NCBI GenBank assembly: GCA_001275005.1 | Contig: JWZX01003385.1 | Location: forward strand, 34,160 to 98,159 | Length of the DNA: 64,000 nt | Source: Chrysochromulina tobinii | Lineage: Eukaryota > Haptophyta > Prymnesiales > Chrysochromulinaceae | Reading direction: 5' to 3' | Shown here: in pieces, positions 16,196 through 27,206 of the stretch | Layout of the letters: each line of letters opens with the position of its first letter | Position numbering within the stretch: position 1 is the first letter of the stretch | Translations under genes and position numbers: made by a program | Notes under the pieces: generated by a model | Told to the model about the DNA's origin: nothing | The model's input: only the letters and a program-made list of their open reading frames with translations | Databases searched by the model: none

Positions 16196-19098
16196 TCATG
16201 CAGTCAACTGAACTACCAATAATTTCCCCTTCGACGTGGCCCTTTTGATTATAGGGGGCGTTTGTAGAGGCGGCACTTGGGGCCTCTCAGCTGGAGGTGA
16301 GGCTTGCCGCGCAGCGGGGAGCGAGCCTTGCCGCGGTGTCCTGGCAAGGGGCTCGGTGGCTGATGCGTTCTCCGAGCGGTCTCCGATGCGGTCGGTTGCC
16401 AAGCCAGCCATTGCCGAGGGTACATGCTGCGCCGTCGGCAGTGGCAGCCTAACATGGCCTTCTACCGCTTCCTGGAGCGCAAGAAGCTGCGCCGAAAGTG
16501 CTCGCATGCCATCGACGACCGTTGTGTCGAGCGCATGTTGCTTCTGTGTGACAGCCTGCAGCTCGATCTGCAGCTTGGCATGGGCCTGCTCCAAAAGCTT
16601 CTCCATCTCCACCAGCGGCTCCGCCTGCATCAGCGCCGCCCGTCGTATCTTTTGCGCTCCGAAGAGCCTCGCGGCCTCCTCGATCTCGATCTGGTGCGCC
16701 TTCTCCTCTCGTTCTTTGGTGATCCGCTTCTCTCGCGTCGACTCGCGGCGTCGCGCTTGCGACGACTTATCTTTCGAAATCCGTGATATTTGCCGTCGGG
16801 AGACCGATCGCAACTGCGCATCGACCACAGCCGGAGTAGACTGCATATCGACCACCTCTGATACCGTTTCATTGTTGCCGTCATCCATCCACCACTCGCT
16901 GGTCTCCTTCACACCCTTCGAGTGGCGCCCAAGCGTGCCCACGTGCGTGAGGCCGGGCTTGCCGTACAGAGGGTAATTGCGCCCAAAGAACGTCAGCCCT
17001 TGCCCGAACATGGCGAGCTCCGCGGCGTGCACGATCATGCGGCGGCATGCCCAACGTAAGCGCACTCGGTCCAGTTTCTTACTCAGCTCGGGGAGGCTCG
17101 CGAAGATGGATGCGAGGGACGATGGATCCATCACGTACAGTGTGATGTAGCTCATCGCTAGAGCCGACACATGCAGCTGAAGCGACTCGTTGCCCAGTAA
17201 GATGTCCTCTCCCCATGCCACCGTCGCGCGCTTCACTTTGCCAGCGTAGAGAGCGACGCCGCGATTCAGTATGTACATGTAGCCCGGCGGCACGTGCTCA
17301 CCTTGCGGCAGCATGAGCAGGCGCAGCTTGCTTGCCAGCTCGATCTTGAGCACGGGGTGTTGCTCATGCACATACCACACGCAATCGAGACGATGCGCCG
17401 ACACGTTCATGGCCACCTCGCCTTGGAGAGACTGTGTGGGCATGGGGCAGTCACACACACTCTCAGAGCCCAGCGCAGTCAGAGGGCGCACAGTCAGAGC
17501 GCAATGACAGCGCGCTGTCAGAGCGCGATCAATCCTCACATCAATCTTCTCATCTCACCGGCGAGAAGAGATCCATCAAGACATGAGCCTTGTGTTCCTT
17601 GAAGGCTTCGTTCGCCTCAAAGATGTACTCGCGCAGTCGGTAGCGGAGGAAGCTTGGCAGCCCCGCGTCATGCATGAACGCGTTGAGGGTGCTCAATCGC
17701 TCCCGCTTCTCTCGCGTATCCGGATCGATGGACGCCGCGAGCCCGCAGAAGGTGCCCACCAAATTGGCCCAAAGGAGTCCGCCGAAGAGGACCATGCACG
17801 TACAGACTGCGCGGGCACACAGGACGTGGGTTGGTGCGCTGAGTCAGGTAAGAGGTCAGACGGACCTGAGTGCTGAGACGGACCTCAAGGTTGGGCACAG
17901 CGCGCACACAAGCGGAAGGTAGGGCATGCAGCCAGTATGCAGCCAGGGAGGGGATCTCGATAGGGCATGCAGCCAGGGAGGGGATCTCGATAGGGCATGC
18001 AGCCAGGGAGGGGATCTCGACTCAGAGTGTCACTCCACAGCACACTCTATCTCCACTCACAACTCAGGCTCACGCACTGATTTGTTCGACGCTGTTATGG
18101 CGCGAGGCGCTCACGTCACCGTAGCCAACGCTCACGATTGTCACCGTCGCGAAGTAGATCGAGATGATGTACGACTCGAAAGCGCCCTTGCATATGGTGC
18201 CGCCCGAGCACTCGAGCGCATTGCAGCTCTGAAAGTCGCACTGCATGTTGGAGGGGCAGGTTGCGAGCAGAGCTCGGGCTTCGACAGGGCTGACTGTGCA
18301 CGCCGATCCCGCGTCCTGCACGCCGCTCCCAGAGTCTCCCTCGAAGCAGAGTGGAGTGCAAAAACCGATGGTGCCCAGCCAGGTGCCAAGTGGATTAAAG
18401 CTTGCCTGGAGGCCCCATATGCATGCAAACCAATGGATCGTCGTCAGAATCGACACAAGCGTCTGTACCAGGCCGAGGTACGCGTAGTTGATGCTCATGC
18501 GCTTCTCCCAGCGCAGCAGCATGCGCGAGCCGCGCAGGAGACGTATGAGCTTGATGAGACGAAGCGCACGCAGTGAGCGGAGTGCAAAGAGGTCGGGAGT
18601 CGCGTTGTCTCCGCCGCCGCCGCCGGTGATGTCAAGAACAGAGGTGGCGATGGCGAGCAAGTCGAGCAGAAACCACCACGATGTTGAATAATGAAAAACA
18701 ATCTCTCGCGCGTTGAAAACCCAACGCTTGCCCGAGCGCTCGATGATGTTATCCTCTTCATACCCCAAGCAAAACTGCAGGAGCATGTCACTGAGAAACA
18801 CGCTGTCGATGGCGCGATTCACCAAGAAGAGAACGTTCGAGTCACGCTCGTCGGGAGGCACCGGCGACAAGAACCCGACCTCGAAGGGTGTGACGAAGGC
18901 GGTGAATATGAGGGCGAGCGACGCTATGAAGTCCCAATAGCCGATGCCCCGGCTGGTCCGCGGGTCTATGACCCATGGCATTCTTGTCGCAGTGTTCGGG
19001 TCGGTCTTCTTCTGGTGGTACATGTTCAATAGTTTTGTGCGCGTGGTTTCCTTGCTGAGCTTCTTCCCCTTGTGCTGATGCACTCCCTCTACGCGCAT
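16196..19098 (-). CDS. Voltage-gated, cyclic-nucleotide-binding-type K+ channel (KCNH/HCN superfamily)
   Basis: Exon 1 (19098-18078) holds S1-S5, including an S4 with regular basic residues (LRSLRALRLIKLIRLLRGSR), and the selectivity filter TIVSVGYGD. Exon 2 (17806-17559) completes S6 (CTCMVLFGGLLWANLVGTF) and the C-linker. Exon 3 (17431-16196) continues at SLQGEVAMNV with a degenerate cyclic-nucleotide-binding fold (PPGYMYILNRGVALYAG, WGEDILL) and a long charged coiled coil. All junctions keep frame, giving about 834 residues. The GYG filter implies K+ selectivity. The phosphate-binding Arg region of the ligand pocket is not clear, so ligand gating is doubtful. The first ATG in frame is 19098, but an acceptor (TTCAG) near 19168 suggests an upstream exon. 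A Cys-rich turret precedes the pore. Confidence 0.85.
17432..17558 (-). other. Channel intron 2
   Basis: Donor TCGCCG|GTGAGA, acceptor CACACAG|TCT, 127 nt, phase 0. It joins LMDLFSP to SLQGEVAMNV and holds imperfect CAGTCAGAGCGC repeats. Confidence 0.85.
17807..18077 (-). other. Channel intron 1
   Basis: Donor AATCA|GTGCGT, acceptor CGCGCAG|TCT, 271 nt, phase 1. It joins SVEQI to ICTCMVLFGG. Alternative nearby sites exist, but this pair gives the best S6 alignment. Confidence 0.65.
17920..18020. repeat. 30-bp tandem repeat in channel intron 1
   Basis: Just over three units of 30 bp (full units 17941-17970 and 17971-18000), each with GGGCATGCAGCC and AGGGAGGGGATCTCGAT. The minus-strand core CCCTCCCT...TGCATGC...TCGAG resembles the 63-bp repeat at 9047-9235. 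Confidence 0.9.
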
Positions 19099-19449
19099 GA
19101 TTTCGTAGTCGTGGGTCGTGCCGGGCACGTAGGAGAGCAGGTCGGTGTTGCTGAATTTTGGGTTGGATGCGTGCGATGTTGATTAAATATGGCTTTTGGG
19201 TAATTATCTTTACGGCGTGCATGCACCTGTAGCTGGTCGAATCAGGTTGGCGCGATTGGCCGGATGCACGTTGTGCGTCCGTGCCCAAACTTCGTCGTGA
19301 ACATCGGCCAATTTATTGGAAGTTTGCTCGATGCCCCTGCGCGCGATTTTTGCTCAACTTCGTGGCGAGGTGCGTCCCAATCCGCGTGGCTCGCCGCTGC
19401 GGCTCACCCATACGCCGCGGACGAACAGTTTGGTGATTACCACATTGCC
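19099..19449. promoter_or_regulatory. Bidirectional 5' region between channel and EF-hand gene
   Basis: Divergent starts at 19098 (-) and 19450 (+). It may also contain a short upstream channel exon. No TATA box recognised with confidence. Confidence 0.4.
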
Positions 19450-21165
19450 ATGGCACCTAAGAAGGACAAGCTCAAGAAGGACGTGACCAAGCTGCCAGCA
19501 TCAGGTGCCAGCTCGCACCGCAGCGACGCCCCGAGCCATCGTGGCGACACCCCGAGCAAGGAGAAGAAATCCAGCCGCGGCAAAGCCGAGAAAAAGGGTA
19601 AGAGCGAGAAGAAGAAGTCTGCGTTGGACACTGTCTCAGAGGAAGGCGTGCTGGAGCAGGAGACCTCCCGGGTTGAGCCGCTGAACGAGCTGCTCGCCCC
19701 TCTAGAGGAGCTGCTCGAAGCGAAGCGGGCCGAGCTTGGCCAGGTGGAGAACGAGCTTGAGAGCATCAATGAGGAGCTCGAGGAGCCCGAGGAGCCCGGC
19801 GGCGGCGGCAGCGTGCCGGACGAGGCCACGCCACGCAAACTGGTCCCCTCGGAGTCCTTTGTCATCAAGCGCACGCAAGCTATCAAGATTTGGAAGAGCT
19901 TTGCGAACGCCAAGCTCGCCGAGATGGCCTCGAGCCTGGACGCGGCGCTGCACAACGACGAGAAGCTGCGCACGCTGTTTGCGCACATGGATGCGGACCT
20001 GGGCGGTAGCATCGACAAGGACGAGCTCAAGGGCGCGCTCGATGCCGCAGGAAAGAAGGTCACCGACGAGCAGCTCCAGCACATGTTCGACCACGCGGAT
20101 GAGGACGGAGGCGGCGACATCGATTACGACGAGTTTGCGAAAGTGGTCAAGGGCGTCAAGGCGAGCAGGGCCGCCTTCATCATTGAGCGCGGCGTGCGCC
20201 GGCATCAGGAGGCGGCGACCAAGAAGCGGACGAAACTGACTATGGAGGAGCTCGAAGCGGCGCTTCGGAGGGCCCTGCTCACCAAGACGCCCAAGGAGGT
20301 ACTCGCCGAGTTCGATGTGAACAAGAACGGGGTGATCTCACGCGCCGAGTTCCGCGATGGCGTGAGTAACATCCTCAAGCTCGAGTTCAAGCCAAAAGAC
20401 CTCGACGCGCTCTTCGACACGTTTGATCACAATCGTGACCACAGCATCGACATCAACGAGCTACAAGAGAGCTTTAAGAGCCTCAGGGAGGTGACCAAGC
20501 GAATCAAGGCACAGGTGGCCAACTTGCGCGCGCAGCGCGCGAAGCTCAAGACGGCGCTAGTCGTGCTCGAGGCGCGGCGCGCCGACGTGAGCGCCGTGAC
20601 GCAAGCTTCGTTCGACGAGGACGCTCTGCTGGTTGCACACCGTTCAGCGCAGCGCGTGGACGCGAAGGTGGGCGCGGTGCTCAACGGCCGGATCAAGTCC
20701 GAGAGCAACCCGAAGGGCGTGTTCTCCTTCGAAGATATGGTCGCGAAGTGGGATAATCGGCGCAAGGTGGAGGGGTTCATGGACCTGGACGAGTTCACAA
20801 CGCTCGTCAAGGCTGAATTGACGGCCAGCAAGTCCAAGCTGACGGCTGCACAAACGTTGTTTAACTTGGGGCAGACGGCGCTCGATCAAAGCGAGATCCA
20901 GGCGCAGTTTGCGGCGCTGGACCCGGAGGGCACGGGGAGCATCCAGATTCGGCAGAGCCTCAAGAGGATGATAGACGCCGAGTTCGCACGTGCAGGCAGG
21001 GATGCGGCCCTCGTCACCTCATGCGCGGAACGCAAGGCGGCAGCTCTCGAGGCGCAAGCTGCCTTCAAAAAGCTCGTGTTTGAGTTTGTGCAGCAAGAGC
21101 AAGAGGCGGCGGATGCGGCGATGCAGACCCCGCTAGCGCTGGCGGACGCTGCCGAGATCAACTGA
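19450..21165 (+). CDS. EF-hand protein with basic N-terminal tail
   Basis: The N-terminus is Lys/Ser-rich (MAPKKDKLKKDVTKL...). It is followed by an acidic coiled coil (EELLEAKRAELGQVENELES) and EF-hand pairs: DADLGGSIDKDE, DEDGGGDIDYDE, DVNKNGVISRAE and DHNRDHSIDINE. The last two have suboptimal loops, so Ca2+ affinity may differ between pairs. A helical region with a further EF-like helix-loop (ALDPEGTGSIQIRQS) ends the protein at 571 residues, stop TGA. Such multi-EF-hand, coiled-coil proteins are typical of algal flagellar or basal-body calcium sensors; that location is inference. I chose ATG 19450 over upstream in-frame sequence because the Lys-rich tail starts there. Confidence 0.8.
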   Translation: MAPKKDKLKKDVTKLPASGASSHRSDAPSHRGDTPSKEKKSSRGKAEKKGKSEKKKSALDTVSEEGVLEQETSRVEPLNELLAPLEELLEAKRAELGQVENELESINEELEEPEEPGGGGSVPDEATPRKLVPSESFVIKRTQAIKIWKSFANAKLAEMASSLDAALHNDEKLRTLFAHMDADLGGSIDKDELKGALDAAGKKVTDEQLQHMFDHADEDGGGDIDYDEFAKVVKGVKASRAAFIIERGVRRHQEAATKKRTKLTMEELEAALRRALLTKTPKEVLAEFDVNKNGVISRAEFRDGVSNILKLEFKPKDLDALFDTFDHNRDHSIDINELQESFKSLREVTKRIKAQVANLRAQRAKLKTALVVLEARRADVSAVTQASFDEDALLVAHRSAQRVDAKVGAVLNGRIKSESNPKGVFSFEDMVAKWDNRRKVEGFMDLDEFTTLVKAELTASKSKLTAAQTLFNLGQTALDQSEIQAQFAALDPEGTGSIQIRQSLKRMIDAEFARAGRDAALVTSCAERKAAALEAQAAFKKLVFEFVQQEQEAADAAMQTPLALADAAEIN

Positions 21166-21390
21166 GATCGTGCCCGAGACGAGATCGTATAGCCGAGCAT
21201 TCGCCATGACAGAACCTCAGAAGCATGTTTGGAAGGGGTGGGAACTTGGCAACGTGCAACGTGGAATGAGAGTCCCAGCCGTGGCGTGTAGCCATGGGTG
21301 TGGACGACGTAGCGTCTTTCAAACTGTTTCAGAATCGGCCAAAAGCAAAACATAAACTTTCGCGATCCTTCGCGGCGGCAACTCACACAC

Positions 21391-24300
21391 ATGGACGGCA
21401 GGAGGGCGTCGCCCCTCACTATCGGGCGGCCCGAATGGGATATCTTCCTCGTGGACGCTTCAGAGGATCGGCTGTACCATGCCATTGGATCGGGCCCGCT
21501 CCACGGCAAGGCGTCGTTGCTGCTACGTGGCAAACGTGGAAGCCCTAAGAGCTCAGAGTTAAGTATGGCCACAGGTGCGCCGTCATCGCTCCCACGCTTG
21601 GCCTTTCCTGGCGTCGCCGGCACGCCTGCCAAGGCAAAATCGGACGATCAGCCAACCAAGGCCAAACCGGTCTCACTCACCAAGAGCACGCCAGGCAAGA
21701 CCAGCAAGGCCGGCAAGGCCGGTAGGACCAGAGAGACGTTGGAAAGTGAGACACGGGACGATGTGCGGTACACGAGCGCCGTGCGTATGCAGAAGATGCA
21801 GCGCGGCCACTCGACGCGCCTAAGGCTGCGCGCCGAGCACCTGACTGTTGAGGATGCTCGCGCCGTCACGAAGATCCAGGCAGTCGCGCGCGGTCGCATG
21901 GTGCGCAGGCGCGAGGCGGCCAAAGAGGCGGCGAAGCAGGCCAAAGCAGCGACGAAGCTGGCCACAGTGATGCGGGGTTAGCTCGAGCGACGCGCGGTCC
22001 GAAAGGCCAAAGAGATCATCGAGCTCGAGGTGACGAAACTGGTGCGGCAGGCAGAGGAGCGGGCGGCACACCAAGCGAGTCTCGTGTCCAAGGGGCGAAA
22101 GGCGCAAGCGGAACTGCATGCCCTGGTGGCGTCGACGCAGCAGGGCCCCAACGCCAGCTGGTCCGAGAGCATTGGGATGCGCATGCGTGCGGCTGAAGCG
22201 ACGCGTGACAAGCAGTTGGAACTATTGTACAAGGAAAAGAAGGAACGCGCGCTGGTGGAGCTGTTGCAGATGGTGGCGGAGTCGGAGGAGGCGGTGGCCT
22301 CACGGGAGGTCCACACGGCCACGGCGGCGGCGGTACAGGGTCGGTTGCTCGGTCTCGTGAGCCAGGCGCAGACGGCGATGGCCGCTGAGGCCGAGGGTGG
22401 TCGGAAGGTCAACGAGGGCGCACGTCGTTGCGCGTTGCACGACCTCGTCTCACTCGCCAAAGTGGAGGCCGAGGCCGAGGCGGCCGCCGAAGCCGAGAGG
22501 ATGGCGCGCGCCAAGTCGGAGGCCGTGCTCGGCCGGCTAGGGATCCTGCTCTCGCTTGTGCAGACGCTCGTGCAAGCGGCGGCGACGATGCAGCTCGGGG
22601 CGACGCAGGAGAAGCTGCGCGAGATCGTGAAGCTTGCGCGGAGCGTCGGGGAGGCTGAGCTCGCTGAGGCCGCGGGCGCCGAGGCAGCAGGCGCCGCGGC
22701 CGATGCAGCGGCCAACGCGGCGGCGGTGCGCGTGCGGCTCCATAAGCTGGTGGGCCTAGCACAGGAGGTGGCGGCGGCGGCGGGGGATGCAGTGCCGAGG
22801 GAGCTGAAGCTACGCGAGCTCCTGAGGATGGCTCAGGAGGTATGCCGGTCTCAGAAGGCCAGCGAGGCCGAGGCGACCGAGCGCGCGAAGGCGTCCGCCG
22901 TGCGCTCCTGCATCCCGAAGGCGACCGCTGAGGCGCAGGCGCTGGTGGCAGAGGGAACTGATGCGTAGCGGGAGCAGCTCCGCTCGCTGGTCGAGATGGC
23001 GAGTGAGGTCAAGTTGCGGGAGATGGCCGATCATGCTGCACGCGAGGTGAACGCCAAGGCCGCCGGCGTACGCACGCAGCTTGCCAACCTGCTCAGCGCG
23101 ACCAAAACAGCCAAGGCTGAGGACGCCAGTGGAGTCCATTCTTCCACCGAGCTGGGCGACCAGATGAGAGAGCTCATCAGCCTGGCGAAGCAAGTGGCCA
23201 AGGCGGAGGTGGCGGCCGAGTCGGAGGCGACCAAAGCGGCGGAGGCGGCGGAGATGGCAGCGTGTGCCAAGGCGGTTGCGGTTCACGGGCACCTCGAGGC
23301 GCTCGTTCGCGTCGCCGCGGCAATCGCCGACTCGGACGACGTGCGATCGCCGACGGCAGATCCGCAGTTCAAGCAACTCGCGCTGCAGCTTCGTGTGCTC
23401 GCGCGCGAACTGCTACGTATGGACGGCGACGCGGACGCCGAAGCGCGCGCCGTGCTGGGCGAGCACGTGGGTGGGCCGCGTGCGGAGCACCTAGGCGAGT
23501 TCATCCTAGGGCCGAAGGCGTCGGCTTTGCGTAGCAAGCTGCAACACCTTGTAGCGATGGCGAGCGCTTGCGAGCTAAGAGTGGCGAATGACATGACGCT
23601 CGTCTCCCGCGCCGCCGCAGCCGGGGCCGCCGCCGCCCTCGCCGTAGCCGCCCTCCCTGGCTATCTCTTTTCTGCCGCCACAAGTAAAGCCAGCGCCCTC
23701 CCTCGCGCCGCCTCCGTGGCCGCTGGGGACATTCGAACCCTTCCCTCCGGCGAGTCCGCCGAGGGGGCTACGGTGCAAGAGCAGCTGCGCGCGCTCTTAT
23801 CTCTTGCCATGGAGGTGGCTCGAATGGAGAATGAGCTCTTCGGCGTCTCGGACATCGAGGCGGCGGCCAACGAGGCCATCCAGAACACGTTGGGAGGGAG
23901 CTCGGAGGCCAGCAAGTTGGCCAGCCGTGTGCTCTCCGCGGCCACCACTCGCATGGCCGCCCAGCGTGCCAAGGCAGCGACCAAGATCGAGGCGGTCTGC
24001 AGGGGAAAGCACGCGCGCAAGGAGGTGGCTGAGGGGCTCACTAGGCAACAGCTCAAGCTCCAACGGTACGTTGCGTTCACCGGAGGCGAGGCTGGCATGG
24101 GCGGCCTGCTCAGCGGCGGCACTGACAGTTTCCTAATTTGGGCGGCCACGCGCCCCACGGTGGCGTACCCCGAGGTGATCCTGAACGATCTGTTCTCGCA
24201 GCGCAAGACGTGCGTCGCGCGGCTGCGCACGAACTCCGACCTGACGCGCCTGCTTCGCAACGGAGACTACTATGTTGCCGTGCCAGAGCAGGGCGGCGAG

Positions 24301-25014
24301 GGAGGGGCCGGCGCAGGGCCCCTTCTGACGTACAAGCAGGCATCGGATGCGACGGTGCCGGGGTCGGCGGAGGCCAAGGCAGCGATCACGGCCGTCGTGG
24401 CGCACGAGTCGGCGAACGCGTACGACAACTCGCACAAGCCGTGGCGCGTGCCCGCCAACACCAAGAGTGCTCCGCCCGTGTACAAGGGTCAGCACCTGCT
24501 GCTGCGCTGCTGGGCCATTGAGTCGCATGCCGAGTTTGGGTCGGCGTGGCGGAGCCCTAATATGGGAAGCCACCTTGTGACGCCCAACATGCAGAAGGCG
24601 TGCGGCATCGAGGTGCACGACGCCTCCGATGTGCAGCGGCTCTACGACCGGCTGTATCCCGATGACGACCTCACTGAGATCCTGCCCAAGCCCGATGCGG
24701 TCATCTGCCACGTCGTCGAGCTCGTCGCCGAGCTCTCGCTACCACACGAAGCCACCGCAGCATCCACGCGAGACTACAGAGTGACCAAGGCACTCGAGCC
24801 GAGCACACAGGCCATCCTCGCGAGTAAAGAGAAGGCCAAGAAGAAGAAGAAGAAGGTCCTCAAGGCACTCCCCGAGCCGCTCCCATCCGGTGCCGTTGCC
24901 GCCCCCGAACCGCCGCCCTCAAAACGATCACCAACGACGTCCATGACGGCGGCCAAATCGCCGACGGCCAAAGCGACCCCCAAAGCGACCCCCCCGCCGA
25001 GCTTTCGCCGATGA
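21391..25014 (+). CDS. Giant IQ-motif/alanine-rich helical protein interrupted by two in-frame TAG codons
   Basis: One reading frame of 1,208 codons runs from ATG 21391 to the TGA at 25014, broken only by TAG at 21979-21981 and 22966-22968. The first TAG sits inside an IQ motif (ATVMRG*LERRAVRK), the second inside a repeat linker (EGTDA*REQLRSLV). Three IQ-like motifs (AVTKIQAVARGRMVRR is clearest) suggest calmodulin binding. About ten alanine-rich helical repeats with L-x-x-LV-x-LA-x-x-V follow, then another IQ-like segment (ATKIEAVCRGKHARKE), a folded C-terminal region of unknown type (from LKLQRYVAFTGG) and a Lys/Pro tail. Coding character continues across both stops, which argues against three separate genes. 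Gln would fit both sites. It could equally be a recent pseudogene or contain assembly errors. Confidence 0.6.
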
Positions 25015-25479
25015 GAGGACTGAAATGAGAGTCGAGGGTCTCTCTCGGCGTATCTTGGACAGGAGGTGTACCTGAAGGTGGATCCTCTAGGGACACAGGG
25101 GGTTCCGGTTCCCAGTGCAAGAACCAAGATCGGCTGAAGATCGGTTACAGATTGCAGTAAGGTAGTACCGGCAATGTGCGTCGATAGGACGTAGGTCATT
25201 CCGCTGTCTCATTCGTCATTGAAAAGGACGGCTTTTTACGAAAGCTCGTTCGGGATATACGTCGGGGTAAATTATTATTTCGTCAACCGACGAACCCGAC
25301 GAACCCGACGAACCTGAGCACCCGTACGCGCCAAAGTTCTCAACTTGTCGACCGTTACGCGTTTTAGACGAGCGGAGCGCGGATCGTTTGGCTCGTTCGT
25401 CACGACTCAAGTTCAAGACGCGTTTCGACTTTCATCAACTCCGGGTTCGAGGGGAACTCGTAAAAGAAACGAACTGTGA
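25015..25479. other. Intergenic with short CGACGAACC repeats
   Basis: Around 25278-25315 the sequence CGACGAACC(C/T) recurs four times in tandem. No gene seen. Confidence 0.6.
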
Positions 25480-26364
25480 ATGATCGTGGGATCGCGAAAA
25501 GGAAGGAAGGCGAGAGAAAAGCCCAGGCTTTCGATCACGTCGCCCGACGGCCTTTCCGAGATCCTCACAATGCAGTTCAACCGTGCACCGGCGGACCGCG
25601 TGTGCAAACCGTGCGGGCCGCAGCCGCTGGTGGAGAAGGCCGCATCCTCAACGTCCGTCTCGGATCAGCAGCTCGAGGCGGCTTACGAGATTATCCTAAG
25701 GGCAATCGGCGAGGATCCCAGTCGCGAGGGCTTGAGGAAGACTCCTGCGCGCGCGGCCAAAGCGATGCGAGCACTTACGTCGGGGTATTCCGTCGAGCCC
25801 AGCGAATTGGCGCGCGACGCACTCTTCACTGTCGAACCTCGAAGTGAAGAGCCGCTTGGGATGGTCGTCGTGGTGCGTTACCCCTATCTTTCGCCTATCT
25901 TTCGCCCATGCACTTTCGCCCGTATGCACGACGCCACATTCTAGCTCACCCTCGCATTCGTCTCGGCTGTCCCTCCTGCTCGCAGCGCGACATCCGAATC
26001 AACTCCTTGTGCGAGCACCACCTGCTACCCTTTTACGGCCGGTGCCACATCGGCTACCTGCCCGACCGCGCTGTGCTTGGCCTCTCGAAGTTTGCGCGCG
26101 TGGCGGACGTGTGCGCGCGCCGGCTGCAGATGCAGGAGCGGCTCACAGAACAGATTGCCGACGCGCTCATGGAGGCATCAGCAGCGCGCGGCGTGATAGT
26201 AGCAGTCGAGTGCGCACATATGTGCATGTGCTCTCGTGGCGTCAAGCAGACGGAAACAACGACGTTCACGGCGGCGCCAGCGCGGTGCCTTCGCAAAGGA
26301 TGAGGCGCTGCGCCGCGACTTTTGGCAGCAGGTCAATCCGGGCACGCCCACATCGCGACTGTAA
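25480..26364 (+). CDS. GCH1: GTP cyclohydrolase I
   Basis: The core of the family is present: [20 protein letters not shown], then [20 protein letters not shown] with the zinc-binding [23 protein letters not shown] and the second zinc Cys in [10 protein letters not shown]. The enzyme converts GTP to dihydroneopterin triphosphate, the first step of folate and pterin synthesis. An intron at 25873-25985 (GTGCGT...CTCGCAG) joins MVVV to RDIRINS. Near the 3' end the frame breaks: removing one base in the GGCGCC stretch (about 26271-26280) turns a premature stop into the expected ending [18 protein letters not shown], with TAA at 26362. Corrected length is about 256 residues. The start could be ATG 25480 or 25570. 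Confidence 0.9.
25873..25985 (+). other. GTP cyclohydrolase intron
   Basis: 113 nt, phase 0, donor GTCGTG|GTGCGT, acceptor GCTCGCAG|CGC. It contains a short imperfect repeat CTATCTTTCGCC. Confidence 0.85.
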
Positions 26365-26501
26365 CCATGTTGCGGTGGCGCCACGCATCGCTCAAATCGA
26401 GGGTGTGGTTTTGTTCCAAGTTGTTTTTCCCGGTCTCTCGAGGTGAGGCGGCCGAACTCCTTTCACGATTCACTCCTTAGTTCAGAATTCACAGCACAAA
26501 T

Positions 26502-27206
26502 ATGCGCTGTCAGGCGCTCACCATCGCGGTCACGCTCGTTGCGGGCGACGGCGCCAGCCTAAGCAAGGTGAGCACGCGTCCTGCCGATGGTTCGCCACGT
26601 GTGAGCAGCAGCAGCAGCAGCAGCAGTAGCATTTATCATGAGCTGAGTGCCATTTCGCAGCGCCTTCTTGTTCAGCACCAAAATGCGCAGCAGCAGCAAC
26701 ACCAGCAGCAGGAACCGAATGCGCCGCCGCCACATGCGCCACCGAGCACTATGACTCCAGCAGACGTAGACGCTACTACTTACGACGATTCCGTCGCCAT
26801 GACGTACGATGCGTATGGAGGGGATGAGGGTGAGGGTGAGGAGCTGGACGATGCCGCCTTGGACGGCCACCTGTACGAAGACACGCTCAAGGACGAGCTG
26901 GACGTGGACGATGAGCGTCACGAGCCCATTCTGAAGACGGCAGTCGTTCTCGTCGCGCTGGCGATGCTCTTCATGGGATGGCGCATGCATTGCAGCAGCA
27001 ACGCCTCAGCGGGCGATGCATACTCAGGCGTCGGCGGAGGGCGGCACTCACCATTTCCGTTCGACGCGAGCGACGATTTGGATCTCGACGATTTTGGCGA
27101 CTCGACGCGGCGGCATCGGGCGGACCCTCCACCCAGACGAACGGCTGACGCGCAAGATGTTGTCTCGGTTGTGCCTATGCCTCGAACTCACTGGGACATA
27201 GAGTAA
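26502..27206 (+). CDS. Small single-pass membrane protein, unrecognised
   Basis: A hydrophobic helix (ILKTAVVLVALAMLFMGW) near the C-terminal third follows an acidic region (DEGEGEELDDAALDG) and a Gln/Pro-rich stretch. A second acidic patch (DASDDLDLDDFGDS) lies beyond the helix. No domain is recognised. The first 22 codons read MRCQALTIAVTLVAGDGASL, a possible signal peptide. A donor (AGCAAG|GTGAGC) and acceptor (ATTTCGCAG) bound a 93-nt in-frame candidate intron at 26568-26660 rich in AGC repeats; removal leaves 203 residues. Codirectional with GTP cyclohydrolase upstream and ispG downstream. Confidence 0.5.
   Translation: MRCQALTIAVTLVAGDGASLSKVSTRPADGSPRVSSSSSSSSSIYHELSAISQRLLVQHQNAQQQQHQQQEPNAPPPHAPPSTMTPADVDATTYDDSVAMTYDAYGGDEGEGEELDDAALDGHLYEDTLKDELDVDDERHEPILKTAVVLVALAMLFMGWRMHCSSNASAGDAYSGVGGGRHSPFPFDASDDLDLDDFGDSTRRHRADPPPRRTADAQDVVSVVPMPRTHWDIE
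26568..26660 (+). other. Candidate in-frame intron
   Basis: GTGAGC donor, CTGAG branch-like motif about 20 nt before CGCAG acceptor, 93 nt, phase 0, stop-free. It removes a (Ser)9 run. Confidence 0.4.

Noticed and set aside
17926-18020. Plus-strand peptide repeat CSQGGDLDRA as a repeat protein
   Set aside because: It is the reading of a minisatellite inside a channel intron on the opposite strand.
17920-18020. CRISPR array
   Set aside because: Units are directly adjacent without unique spacers, and the setting is a eukaryotic intron.
21391-25014. General reassignment of TAG to an amino acid
   Set aside because: TAG is the natural stop of ispG and the B12D-like gene in the same window.
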